Assembly: GCA_965204525.1 (NCBI GenBank)
Contig: CBDBER010000001.1
Span: forward strand, 1 to 64,000
Origin: Bin5 sp965204525
GTDB lineage: Bacteria > Chloroflexota > Anaerolineae > Caldilineales > Caldilineaceae
Direction of reading: 5' to 3'
Length of the DNA stretch: 64,000 nucleotides
The position numbers and the translations under genes are program-made. Shown one piece after another: positions 23,784-31,949 of the stretch (within the stretch, counting starts at the first letter, position 1; the number at the start of each line of letters is the position of its first letter). The notes beneath the pieces were generated by a model. It saw only the letters and a list, made by a program, of their open reading frames with translations. It made no database searches and was not told where the DNA came from.

Positions 23784-24500
23784 ATGGGGAACACAGCCAT
23801 GGACCGGTCACTCGAAGACAGCGCGATGGACCCGGCTGGGGAGCCTGTACAGGCTGCGTTTGTCCGGCGTATCAATGGTCTCACTGTCATAATCGCGCGT
23901 CACTGGCTGGCACTCGTCAACGGTATCGCCGCGCTCTATCTGTTCCTGCCGTTTCTTGCACCCATGCTGGCAAAAGCAGGGCTGACCGCGCCGGCATCCT
24001 TCATCTACGCCGTCTATTCCGTGACCTGTCACCAGCTGCCGGAGAGAAGCTACTTTCTATTCGGCGAGCAGCCGCTCTACAGCCTCGAATCGCTGCAGGC
24101 GAACGGGCTGGAGAGCGGGCTGAACCTGTTTCAACGCCGCCTCTTCCGCGGCAACCCAGAAGTCGGCTATAAGGTAGCGATCTGCCAGCGGAATGTGGCC
24201 ATCTATGCTTCCTTTCTGCTGGCCGGGCTGACCTACGGGCTGGTACGCAATCGGATTCGCCCGCCCAACTTCAAGTTGTATCTGCTCTTTCTCGTCCCCA
24301 TGGCCCTGGACGGTTTCAGCCAGCTCCTTGGCCTGCGGGAAAGCAGCTGGTGGTTGCGCACTGTGACCGGCGCGCTCTTCGGCAGCGCTTCAGTTTGGCT
24401 GGCCTATCCTTACCTGGATTCGGCCATGCGTTCTGTGCGCCAACAGGAGATGAGATGGAGAGGCCGGCTGGCGGCGGGGAATCCTCAGCGGGCGGTTTAG
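23784..24500 (+). CDS. DUF2085 membrane protein
   Basis: 238 residues with about four to five membrane helices. It carries the DUF2085 marks: C-H-Q-L-P-E-R-S in the first loop (SVTCHQLPERSYFLFG) and the C-Q-R-N motif (VAICQRNVAIY) leading into the next helix, then a tail of two helices ending at …WLAYPYLDS. The conserved Cys and His pairs suggest a metal or redox site at the membrane surface, but the biochemical role of the family is unknown to me. The stop is followed at once by an unrelated membrane-protein remnant, so the original downstream neighbour has been lost. Confidence 0.85.
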   Translation: MGNTAMDRSLEDSAMDPAGEPVQAAFVRRINGLTVIIARHWLALVNGIAALYLFLPFLAPMLAKAGLTAPASFIYAVYSVTCHQLPERSYFLFGEQPLYSLESLQANGLESGLNLFQRRLFRGNPEVGYKVAICQRNVAIYASFLLAGLTYGLVRNRIRPPNFKLYLLFLVPMALDGFSQLLGLRESSWWLRTVTGALFGSASVWLAYPYLDSAMRSVRQQEMRWRGRLAAGNPQRAV

Positions 24501-24501
24501 T

Positions 24502-24615
24502 GGGGAGCCGCTTCTGCAGTTGCTCGGCCGCCATTCCCTGATCATCTATCTGGTTCACCAGCCGGTACTCATCGGTCTGCCTCTGCTGATTGGTACGGTA
24601 CAGTTCGGATTCTAA
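24502..24615 (+). pseudogene. DUF1624/HGSNAT-type membrane acyltransferase, C-terminal end
   Basis: The open frame GEPLLQLLGRHSLIIYLVHQ followed by PVLIGLPLLIG… is the last helix and conserved G-R-x-S-L-x-I-Y-L-x-H-Q-P motif of heparan-alpha-glucosaminide acetyltransferase-like (DUF1624) proteins. Nothing else of that gene is present; it is fused directly after the DUF2085 stop. Confidence 0.65.
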
Positions 24616-24699
24616 CCGTATGCATCCACGGAAGATAGACCAGACCCAAGTCTGAGGCAGACGACGGCCTTCCAGCAACGGACCTTCGAAGCATCATAG

Positions 24700-24861
24700 T
24701 ATGTGCCGGGCAGCGTGAAGGTGGGGTACGGGATCAGTTTCACGCGTTATTTTTACAGGCCGCAGCCGTTGCACGCGCCGGAGGAGATCTGGGCTGATAT
24801 CCGGGCGCTGGAGCGGGAGGCCGAGGGGCTGCTGGAGGAGATCCGGGGCGGGGCGGCATGA
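24700..24861 (+). pseudogene. Type I restriction methylase (HsdM) C-terminal fragment
   Basis: The frame reads VKVGYGISFTRYFYRPQPLH and then APEEIWADIRALEREAEGLL before the stop. This is the standard HsdM C-terminus (…YGYEIPFTRYFYxxxPPxxLEEIxADIxALExE…). No specificity or methylase core remains. Confidence 0.7.
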
Positions 24862-25109
24862 GTTTTGTCGCGGTCCAACACCTGCGATATAATGCGTTGC
24901 CTTTTCCGCGACTCTTGCGAAAGAGTCTGAGGCGGTCGATGGTCAACCTGCGCTGAATTCAGGAAATTGAAGTGTCGCTTCTCTTTGAATTTACAGTTGA
25001 CGGTGTTGCTTTGTCCCAGCGCGCCGGGGGTAGGGGGAGGTGGAGCAGTCACGTCAGGAATTCTGCTGCGCAGAAATGGCACAAACAGCCCCCGGTTGCC
25101 GAGAAGGTC

Positions 25110-25793
25110 ATGGTAACAATTAGAGGTGATATTTTGATCGAGGACATTGCGATTCTTGAAAGGGAGTTCATTGCCAAGACGGCGGCGAAGTACCGTAGCC
25201 GGGGTTATGAAGTGGAGGAAGACTATCCTCTGGATTTCCTGCCAGGTTTCACCGCAGATTTGGTTGCGCGCAAGGGCGACGAAGTGCGGGTGATCGAGGT
25301 GAAGTCCAGAACTTCCCTGGCGGCGACGCCGCAACTGAATGAACTTGCTGAGATTCTCTACAGCAAAGATGGCTGGAGCTATGACCTGCTGCTCGTGGGC
25401 GAACCGGAGAAACTGGACTCACCCGAGGGCGTACAGTCTTTTGCGGGGGAGGAGATCCGCCAGCGCCTTACCGAGGCAGAGAAGGCTCTCAAGCATGGCT
25501 TGGGTGAGGCTGCCTTTTTGCTGGTTTGGTCGGCTTTCGAGGCGGTCACCAGGAAACTGATCGCGGCAGAGGGGGTTTCCATTGCGCGCGTCACCAAGTC
25601 GGGTTACGTCCTCGATCAGGCGGTCTATCATGGCGTCATCTCCCGCAGGGAGTATGAGTATCTGGCCGACATGAGGAAATATCGAAACGCGATTGCCCAC
25701 GGTTTCGATGTCAACGGGTTCAGCGACGGGAAGGTGACCGAGCTGATCGAGGTTGTTTTGCGGCTGCTGGATTCGGAGGCTGAGCCGGCGTGA
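25110..25793 (+). CDS. PD-(D/E)xK nuclease-HEPN fusion protein
   Basis: 227 residues from the ATG at 25110; the frame is open back to GTG 24972, but the extra 46 residues are low complexity and the GAGAAGG before 25110 is the better context. The N-terminal half is a restriction-endonuclease-like fold with FTADLVARKGDEVRVIEVKS, i.e. a catalytic D…ExK around residues 45-65. The C-terminal half is helical with MRKYRNAIAHGF (R-N-x3-H, ~res 192), the HEPN signature. One chain thus joins a likely DNA nuclease to a likely RNA-targeting or dimerising HEPN domain. It is flanked by restriction and toxin debris, so a role in anti-phage defence is inferred. Confidence 0.8.
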   Translation: MVTIRGDILIEDIAILEREFIAKTAAKYRSRGYEVEEDYPLDFLPGFTADLVARKGDEVRVIEVKSRTSLAATPQLNELAEILYSKDGWSYDLLLVGEPEKLDSPEGVQSFAGEEIRQRLTEAEKALKHGLGEAAFLLVWSAFEAVTRKLIAAEGVSIARVTKSGYVLDQAVYHGVISRREYEYLADMRKYRNAIAHGFDVNGFSDGKVTELIEVVLRLLDSEAEPA

Positions 25794-26054
25794 AGGCGGG
25801 CGATGGCCGTTCCGGAGCGGCGAGAACCCCGCGCGGTTGAAGGGCCCTGGTTTTCAGTCTTGTAGCGCGATCCCCTATTCGATCAAATTTCATCGCGGTT
25901 GACCATCATGCAGTGCGGCGCAAGTGGCGGCTGCGGTGTCCGCGCGCGAAGATTTGCATTCCAGGTAGCCGTTACCATAGAAGGATTTGCTTTGTGATCT
26001 CTTGGGCTTATCTCTGCGGGACATCGAATACGCCGACCTTGACACCAGGCCCCC

Positions 26055-26249
26055 ATGCAACTACAGTGCTGTAACTACGGAGGCGACGCACAGTTGCAGT
26101 GGCGATGGGATGCGGCCAAGGACAAGGCTAATCTCCAAAAGCATGGTATCAGCTTCGATCCGCTAACCGGAGAGGAGGTTGGACGTATCATCAGCGCGCG
26201 CAAAGCGACCCGTCACGAGAGGAGGGTTTATGAAAAGGGAGAGCAGTGA
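26055..26249 (+). pseudogene. brnT: BrnT toxin with internal deletion
   Basis: 64 codons. The start side carries WRWDAAKDKANLQKHGISFD, the N-terminal BrnT motif (FEWDxxKxxxNxxKHGxxF). The end carries RIISARKATRHERRVYEKG, the C-terminal BrnT motif (IRIISARxATxxERxxYE). About 40 central residues are missing without a frameshift. The stop overlaps the BrnA ATG at 26230, so coupling survives. The RelE-like ribonuclease fold cannot form. Confidence 0.75.
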
Positions 26250-26523
26250 GCTGACCGGGAAGCAACGCGCCGAATTGCAGGCTCTGGAAGAGCTGTCCGA
26301 CGACCAGATTGACACTTCCGATATACCCGAAGTTCTTGACTGGACGGGCGCCCGCCGCGGTGTTTTCTACCGTCCCGTGAAGCAGCAGATCACGCTGCGT
26401 ATCGACGCGGACGTCATCGCATGGTTCAGGGCCCGCGCCGAGGGCGGGCGCGGCTATCAGACTGACATCAATCGCGCCCTGCGCCAGCACGTCGAGCGCT
26501 GTGAAAAAGAGAAGGCCAGATGA
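26230..26523 (+). CDS. brnA: BrnA antitoxin
   Basis: 97 residues. A variable N-terminus leads to DIPEVLDWTGARRGVFYRPV, then the ribbon-helix-helix KQQITLRIDADVIAWFRARA and YQTDINRALRQHVE, the diagnostic BrnA C-terminus. It starts within the brnT remnant, and its stop overlaps an in-frame ATG of the next antitoxin frame (ATGA at 26520), though that gene more likely starts at 26640. It appears fully functional, although its toxin is internally deleted. Two further broken brnA pieces lie at 44534 and 53962. Confidence 0.9.
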   Translation: MKRESSELTGKQRAELQALEELSDDQIDTSDIPEVLDWTGARRGVFYRPVKQQITLRIDADVIAWFRARAEGGRGYQTDINRALRQHVERCEKEKAR

Positions 26524-26639
26524 AAGACCGGGATTCTTATAAGGTTGTCGAACTGCCGGCGTCAACTTTCATCAAGACGGACCTTGACAAACCCGTCACA
26601 TCTGACAACAATGGAGAAAAGGCAATGGGAGGGTCTTTG

Positions 26640-26867
26640 ATGGGCATGCAGAAGGTAAAGTTTTCCAGCCAGGCTTCGCCGGAGGTGCTGACTACCATGC
26701 GGGAGATCGCCAGCAGGGAGGGCCGCCAGTTTCAGGCCGTGCTGCAGGAGGCGATGGAGGAGTACATCGTCAACCGCAACCGCAAGAGGCCCCGCCCCGA
26801 GGTGATGGCGCACTTCCGCGCCAGCGTTGCGCGAAACCGCCGGCTGTATGAGCTGCTTGCTGAATGA
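26640..26867 (+). CDS. Antitoxin of a Doc-type pair (ribbon-helix-helix)
   Basis: 75 residues from ATG 26640 (GGAGGG six bases upstream; in-frame ATGs also at 26520 and 26625). MQKVKFSSQASPEVLTTMRE begins the DNA-binding part and AEEGRQFQ-like EGRQFQAVLQEAMEEYI the helix-turn. The C-terminus RPRPEVMAHFRASVARNRRL is the segment that typically binds Doc. The stop overlaps the Doc start as ATGA. This is one of few TA pairs in the window with both partners intact. Confidence 0.85.
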   Translation: MGMQKVKFSSQASPEVLTTMREIASREGRQFQAVLQEAMEEYIVNRNRKRPRPEVMAHFRASVARNRRLYELLAE

Positions 26868-27250
26868 GCTATGACTATCCCGATATCGGTGAAGCGATCG
26901 CCGTTCACGACGCGCTGATCGACGAGTTCGGCGGCGCGCCCGGCCTGCGCGACGAGGGCGCGCTGGCCGCCGCGCTCATGCGGCCGCAGCTGGGCTACTA
27001 CGACAGCCTGATCGAAGAGGCGGCCGCGCTGTTGGAGAGCCTGGCCAACAACCACCCTTTTGTGGACGGCAACAAGCGGACGGCCTTCGCCGTCACCGAC
27101 ATTTTCCTGCATCTGAACGGCTACTACATCGACTGCGACAGCCGCGAGGCCTACGATCTCTTCATGCAGCTGTTCGAAAGCAGTTCGTTTCGTTATGCGC
27201 AGTTGCTGGCGTGGCTGGAGGAGAAGGTCAGGCCCCTGAGTGCGGTATGA
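26864..27250 (+). CDS. doc: Doc toxin (Fic-fold kinase)
   Basis: 128 residues with the Doc version of the Fic motif, NNHPFVDGNKRTAF (HPFxxGNKR), near residue 63, and the usual start YPDIGEAIAVHDALIDEFGG. Doc proteins phosphorylate elongation factor Tu and stop translation. The length and all motif residues are complete. The gene is coupled to its antitoxin by ATGA. It is distinct from the long Fic protein at 14815, whose motif ends GNGR rather than GNKR. Confidence 0.92.
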   Translation: MSYDYPDIGEAIAVHDALIDEFGGAPGLRDEGALAAALMRPQLGYYDSLIEEAAALLESLANNHPFVDGNKRTAFAVTDIFLHLNGYYIDCDSREAYDLFMQLFESSSFRYAQLLAWLEEKVRPLSAV

Positions 27251-27448
27251 CTGGGGAGACTCTTTCTTCAGTTTCGCGACCTTCCGCGCGCAATGTGAGA
27301 AATGGATGGTTGGTCCCAATGGCTGGACCACTAAAATGTCACGGCGTATGGCAGCGAGAAGGAATCACTCGACGGATCAGTTCAAACTGTCTGACGGGCA
27401 GACCGCGAGAGTTTCATAGGAGTTGGTTGCAACCCCTGGACTTCATCA

Positions 27449-28729
27449 ATGCATGGCGCACGCGTTTTAATCGTTGGCCTGACTGCTGTGATCGTAGTGC
27501 TGGCCCTGGCGCTCGTGGTCATCACGGTCGGCCGTTCCTCGACCCCCCCGGCGGCTGATCCGGCGGCCCCGGTCGACGCGCTGGCCGAAAGCGACGACGG
27601 CTGCGTGACCTGTCATCGTTTACAGACTCCGGGCATCGTAGAGCAGTACGGGCACAGCACGATGGCCGCTGCCGGCGTAGCCTGCCAGGACTGCCACGTG
27701 GTTGAAGAGGGTTATCCCGGCTCCGTGCCGCACGAAGGCCAGTTCGTCCTGAATCAGCCGACAACCGCGATCTGTCAGAAGTGCCACATCCAGGAGGTCG
27801 CTCAGTTCAACCAGAGCCGTCATGGGCTGCCGGCCTATGTGGCCTATGCCGGCGAAGAGACGCTGACTGCGGCGCAGAAGCAGATCTACGCTTCGATCCC
27901 CGAGGGGGGAAACGACCCCGAGGCCACGCGCGCGCGCAATGCCCTCCACGAGCTGGAGGGAGAGGCGATTACGCGCTTCGCGTGCGAAAGTTGTCATGAC
28001 ATCGGCAAACCTGCCGCCGACGGATCGGTCGGCCAGTGTTCAAGCTGTCATCTGCGCCATGAGTTCAGCCTGGAGCAGGCGCGAAAGCCGGAAACGTGCA
28101 ACTTCTGCCACATCGGCCCGGACCATCCGCAGTGGGAGATCTACCAAGAGTCGCCCCACGGCATCTACTACGCTACCGGGGGAGACAGATGGCACTGGGA
28201 CGCAGAGCCGGGCACGCTCAGCGCAGCAGACTTTCCCGCGCCCACCTGCGCCACCTGCCACATCAGCGGGTTCGGCAGCTCGGGCACAACCCACGATATC
28301 GGCGACCGCCTGACCTGGTTCCTGTTCGCTCCCGTCAGCGGCCGGCGGCCGGCGTGGCAGGACAACAAGGTTCGCATGCAGGGGGTCTGCCGCGAGTGCC
28401 ACAACCAGAACTTCATCACCGAGTTCTACGCGGACGCGGATGCGGCAACCGAACAGGTAAACGCCTGGGTTGTCGAGAGCAACCGGCTGATCGCCCCGCT
28501 ACGGGAGCACGACCTTCTCACCGCGGCGCCCTTCGACGAACCGATCGACTTTACCCATTTCAACCTGTGGCACCACTGGGGCCGAACCGCCAAGTTCGGC
28601 GTATGGATGCAGGGGCCGGACTATGTGCAATGGCACGGCGCCTATGAGATCCTGCACGACATGGCAGAGCTGCGCGAGCAGGTGCGTGACAAGCTGGATG
28701 AAGCCGGCCTCGAGACCGAATCCCGCTAG
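27449..28729 (+). CDS. Octaheme HAO-like cytochrome c
   Basis: 426 residues. An N-terminal membrane anchor (VLIVGLTAVIVVLALALVVI) is followed by eight CxxCH motifs: CVTCH, CQDCH, CQKCH, CESCH, CSSCH, CNFCH, CATCH and CRECH. Between them are stretches typical of the hydroxylamine-oxidoreductase family (CHIGPDHPQWEIYQESPHG, THDIGDRLTWF, then the C-terminal GVWMQGPDYVQWHGAYEIL). The spacing fits the HAO fold and not NrfA or tetraheme types. Whether the protein oxidises hydroxylamine or works in reverse as a nitrite or other N-oxide reductase depends on the tyrosine that crosslinks heme 4 in true HAO, which I cannot verify. It is periplasm-facing and membrane-anchored, and it is followed 16 bases later by a membrane protein that may link it to the quinone pool. 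Confidence 0.9.
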   Translation: MHGARVLIVGLTAVIVVLALALVVITVGRSSTPPAADPAAPVDALAESDDGCVTCHRLQTPGIVEQYGHSTMAAAGVACQDCHVVEEGYPGSVPHEGQFVLNQPTTAICQKCHIQEVAQFNQSRHGLPAYVAYAGEETLTAAQKQIYASIPEGGNDPEATRARNALHELEGEAITRFACESCHDIGKPAADGSVGQCSSCHLRHEFSLEQARKPETCNFCHIGPDHPQWEIYQESPHGIYYATGGDRWHWDAEPGTLSAADFPAPTCATCHISGFGSSGTTHDIGDRLTWFLFAPVSGRRPAWQDNKVRMQGVCRECHNQNFITEFYADADAATEQVNAWVVESNRLIAPLREHDLLTAAPFDEPIDFTHFNLWHHWGRTAKFGVWMQGPDYVQWHGAYEILHDMAELREQVRDKLDEAGLETESR

Positions 28730-28744
28730 CCGCTGATCGGAAAG

Positions 28745-29758
28745 ATGCGCCTCGATTCCGCGGACGCCGACGGTGACACAGACCCTTCTGCGGCCGAATC
28801 AGGTTGCGGAAAGAGTAGTCCGCGCCTCTTTTCCTCCCGTTTCAAGCGCATCGCGCTGCCGTTTTTCACGCCTCCCAGGCTGTCCCTGACCCGGGACCAG
28901 CTGATGCTGGCGATGGTTGCCCTCAACGAGTTCTTCCTCGCGGTTGAGGTCTATCTGGCCCACGGCGCCAACGGCACGATTGTTCCCGATGAGTGGCACC
29001 CGATCTATTTCGGTTTCTGCAGCTTTCTCCTGCTGATTCTGGCCGGGCTGCTGGCGACCCGCCACAGGACCGCGGCGTCCGCCGTCGCCACCGCCACCCT
29101 GGCCGGCAGCGTTCTTGTCGGTTTTCTGGGCGTCTACTTTCACCTGGCCCGGGCGGTTTTGCCGACCGCGCCGGCAGGCGAGCGCTTAAGCCTCGACCTT
29201 CTTATCTGGGCGCCGCCGGTCATGGGCCCCCTCGCGTACTCCCTGGCGGGGTTGCTCGGAATCAGCGCAGCCTGGGAGGAGGACCCCACCGGCAGCGGCC
29301 GTCTGATCATCTTCAAGGGGCAGGTCATCCGCCTCCCTTACAGCAAGACCAGGGCCTACATTTTCACGATCGGCATGGGTACACTGGCCGCTCTGGTCAG
29401 CAGTGTCCTGGACCATGCGCGCACCGGTTTTGAAAGTGGCTGGCTCTGGCACGCGCTGGCGATCGGTGTATTCGGAACCGTTGTCCCCGTCGTCTTCGCG
29501 TCGATGGACCAGCCATCGCGTCTGGATGTTTTCGCATATATTGCCGCGATGGTGTTGTTGATCCTGACCGGAGTGGCGGGATCGTATCTGCATATTCGAT
29601 CCGATCTGGTCTTTGGGGATGTCGTCGTTGTGGAGCGCTTCCTGCGCGGCGCCCCTCCTCTGGCGCCGCTTCTGTTTTCGAATATGGGATTGTTGGGTCT
29701 TATCGCGCTTCTGGCCCCTGAATGTTTGCAGATGATGAGACGGCGGACGGATCCGTAG
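28745..29758 (+). CDS. Polytopic membrane protein linked to the octaheme cytochrome
   Basis: 337 residues with a hydrophilic ~45-residue N-terminus and about eight hydrophobic helices (for example FGFCSFLLLILAGLLAT, GSVLVGFLGVYFHLA, AYIFTIGMGTLAALVSSVL). Histidines occur next to or inside helices (YFHLARAV, VLDHARTG, GSYLHIRSD), as would be expected of a b-type cytochrome or quinone-interacting subunit. I do not recognise the family. It starts 16 bases after the cytochrome stop, so the two are almost surely co-transcribed, and an electron-transfer partnership is the natural inference. Confidence 0.78.
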   Translation: MRLDSADADGDTDPSAAESGCGKSSPRLFSSRFKRIALPFFTPPRLSLTRDQLMLAMVALNEFFLAVEVYLAHGANGTIVPDEWHPIYFGFCSFLLLILAGLLATRHRTAASAVATATLAGSVLVGFLGVYFHLARAVLPTAPAGERLSLDLLIWAPPVMGPLAYSLAGLLGISAAWEEDPTGSGRLIIFKGQVIRLPYSKTRAYIFTIGMGTLAALVSSVLDHARTGFESGWLWHALAIGVFGTVVPVVFASMDQPSRLDVFAYIAAMVLLILTGVAGSYLHIRSDLVFGDVVVVERFLRGAPPLAPLLFSNMGLLGLIALLAPECLQMMRRRTDP

Positions 29759-30074
29759 GCGGCTTTCAGCGTCGGGACTGCGGCTGCGGACTGCAGATGG
29801 CTTGCAACGAAGATGCCGCAGGCATATGCGCTCTGTACGCTGCGCTACAGCAGGGGTCTGCGGTATTGTGGTATTCTGCGATCGACAGCGCAAGCAGGGC
29901 CGGCGGTTCGAAGCGGATCTGATTTCCTGTCGGGACCGGGAGGGCGCCTGTTTCGTGCGTCCAGGCGAGATGCCTGCGGTCCAAGCGCGAGCCCTGTGCA
30001 AAGACCCTGGCTCTAAGAGCGGGCGACGGGTCAGGGGTTTGTAGCAAAGGGCAAGACCAAAGAGGAGTTTTTCA

Positions 30075-31547
30075 ATGACGAAAGACCGATCCAACACGAA
30101 TCCTGCGGCGCAGGAGGCGGGCGATCCCCGTGAGCTGTCCGGCGCGCACTCCACAGCGTACGGGCCAAGCGCAAGAGCCCCTGCTCCCGCAACTGTCGAA
30201 CCTCCCCATTCCCCTGTGAACGGTGACTCCCAAAGACATCTTTCTGCGAGCTCCCATCCACCGGATTCGGAACCGGAGCCCGCGCCGCCACCTGCCGTCC
30301 AGCGCGCCAGCGCATACTCGGTGGCCCAGGAACAGCTGGCGCGCGTCGCCGAGGCCATGCATCTTGACGACGATATGCGTGCGTACCTGACAGCGCCGCG
30401 CCGGGAACTGATCGTTCACTTTCCGGTGGTGATGGATGACGACACAATACGCATCTTCACCGGATTCCGGGTGCATCACAACACCGCGTTGGGGCCGACA
30501 AAAGGGGGCATCCGTTACCATCCGGATGTGACGCTGGACGAATCGCGTGCGCTGGCGATGTGGATGACGTGGAAGTGCGCGCTGATGGACCTGCCCTATG
30601 GCGGCGCCAAAGGCGGAGTCATCGTCGACCCCAAGAGCCTCTCGGCAAGGGAGCTGGAGGCGATGACCCGGCGCTACACGACAGAGATCAGTCTCTTCAT
30701 CGGGCCGGAAATGGACATTCCCGCGCCGGACGTGGGCACAGACGCGCAAGTGATGGCCTGGATCATGGACACCTTTTCGATGCACAGGGGCTATTCCGTG
30801 CCGGCTGTGACGACCGGAAAGCCGCTGGCAGTAGGCGGCTCTGCCGGGCGGGCGTATGCCACCGGCCTGGGCATCACCTACGTGACCAGGGCCATGCTGC
30901 GCCGGCGCCTGGGCCTTGATCTGGAAGACACATCGGTTGCCATACAGGGTTTCGGCAATGTCGGCGGTTGGACCGCACGCGCGATGCATGAACGGGGCGC
31001 GAAGGTCGTAGCCGTCAGCGACGAGAAGGGAGCGGTGTACGACAGTCGAGGGCTGGACCCGCGCCATCTGCGGCGTTACGCCGACGAGACGGGCACGGTC
31101 GTAGGGTATCCGCACGCGGACTCTCTGACAAACGGGGAGCTGCTGGAGCTGAATGTAGATGTTCTGGTTCCTGCCGCGTTGGAGGGGCAGATCACCAGAG
31201 AGAACGGGGAGAGGATCCAGGCGCGGGTCGTCGCCGAGGGCGCAAACGGGCCGACCACGCCGGAGGCCGACCGCATTCTGGCAGACAAGGGTGTCCTGAT
31301 CATCCCGGATATTCTCTGCAACGCCGGCGGTGTTGTGGTCAGTTACTTCGAATGGGTGCAGGATTTGCAGGCCTTTTCCTGGGATGAGAGCGAGATCCGG
31401 CATCAGATGAAACGCAAGCTGTTGGATAGCCTGGACAACGTACTGGCGATCACGCTGCAGACTGACTGCGACCTGAGGACGGCGGCCTACACGATCGCGA
31501 TCCAGCGGATTGTGGATGCGGTCAGGTACCGGGGTATCTATCCGTAA
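30075..31547 (+). CDS. gdhA: Glutamate dehydrogenase with long N-terminal extension
   Basis: 490 residues of the Glu/Leu/Phe/Val dehydrogenase family. The active-site lysine is in LPYGGAKGGV, an upstream substrate lysine in GPTKGGIRYH, the catalytic aspartate in IPAPDVGT, and the NAD(P) fold in IQGFGNVGGWTA. The C-terminal NAGGVVVSYFEW is also typical. The first ~75 residues are low-complexity and rich in Pro, Ala and Ser, longer than usual and absent from the core fold; GAGGAG lies just before the ATG, so the extension is probably translated. The enzyme interconverts glutamate with 2-oxoglutarate and ammonium. It could assimilate ammonium if the HAO-like neighbour produces it. Confidence 0.93.
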   Translation: MTKDRSNTNPAAQEAGDPRELSGAHSTAYGPSARAPAPATVEPPHSPVNGDSQRHLSASSHPPDSEPEPAPPPAVQRASAYSVAQEQLARVAEAMHLDDDMRAYLTAPRRELIVHFPVVMDDDTIRIFTGFRVHHNTALGPTKGGIRYHPDVTLDESRALAMWMTWKCALMDLPYGGAKGGVIVDPKSLSARELEAMTRRYTTEISLFIGPEMDIPAPDVGTDAQVMAWIMDTFSMHRGYSVPAVTTGKPLAVGGSAGRAYATGLGITYVTRAMLRRRLGLDLEDTSVAIQGFGNVGGWTARAMHERGAKVVAVSDEKGAVYDSRGLDPRHLRRYADETGTVVGYPHADSLTNGELLELNVDVLVPAALEGQITRENGERIQARVVAEGANGPTTPEADRILADKGVLIIPDILCNAGGVVVSYFEWVQDLQAFSWDESEIRHQMKRKLLDSLDNVLAITLQTDCDLRTAAYTIAIQRIVDAVRYRGIYP

Positions 31548-31590
31548 GCGGCAATGCGGTCCCGCGGCCGGGCGGCGCGGCGCAGGAGAG

Positions 31591-31690
31591 GGTCTCTCTT
31601 CGCGTGTGCGGGGGGCCCAGACTGCCGAAAATCGAAAACCGGAACTCGGAACTCGTGACTTCTATCCCCGCGTGTGCGGGGGGGCCAGGC
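31591..31690 (+). repeat. Two hairpin repeats with CRISPR-like sequence after gdhA
   Basis: Two ~29-base near-repeats, 68 bases apart, share CGCGTGTGCGGGGG (31601 and 31669). The second is CCCCGC-GTGT-GCGGGG, a clean hairpin resembling type I-E CRISPR repeats. The intervening ~39 bases are unique. Only two copies exist, the first is degenerate and no cas gene is present, so a terminator for gdhA is as likely as a dead array. Confidence 0.35.
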
Positions 31691-31736
31691 CCTGATCTTC
31701 CATTATTTGTCTGCCTCCTGCCCGCGCGGGCATGGA

Positions 31737-31922
31737 TTAGGAGGCCAGCAAGCTTATGAACCTCACTGTCGTCATCCCCACAAAGGCAACAATAAGCGCG
31801 ACCACGATCCAGATGGCCACGGCAGCGAGACGCCGCAGCACGCGCAGACTGTCGGCTATGTCTGACAACAGGGCGAGAATCTCTTGTTGGAGGTCTATGT
31901 CCCGATCCCCGGTTGACATCAT
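31737..31922 (-). CDS. Small single-pass membrane protein (61 aa)
   Basis: MMSTGDRDIDLQQEILALLS starts a helical cytoplasmic part, and AAVAIWIVVALIVAFVGMTT is one membrane helix. AAGGAG lies four to seven bases before ATGATG. It is the third of three tiny minus-strand genes with strong ribosome sites and short gaps (27 and 31 bases), downstream of the M16 peptidase. Unlike the first two it lacks the MERR start, so it may be more distantly related. Function unknown. Confidence 0.62.
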   Translation of the reverse strand: MMSTGDRDIDLQQEILALLSDIADSLRVLRRLAAVAIWIVVALIVAFVGMTTVRFISLLAS

Positions 31923-31949
31923 AGAGCTCCTTGCGGTGTGGTTGGACGT

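Noticed and set aside
30072..31403. A 443-codon minus-strand frame over gdhA
   Set aside because: Shadow of the glutamate dehydrogenase gene, with Arg/His/Gly-rich composition.
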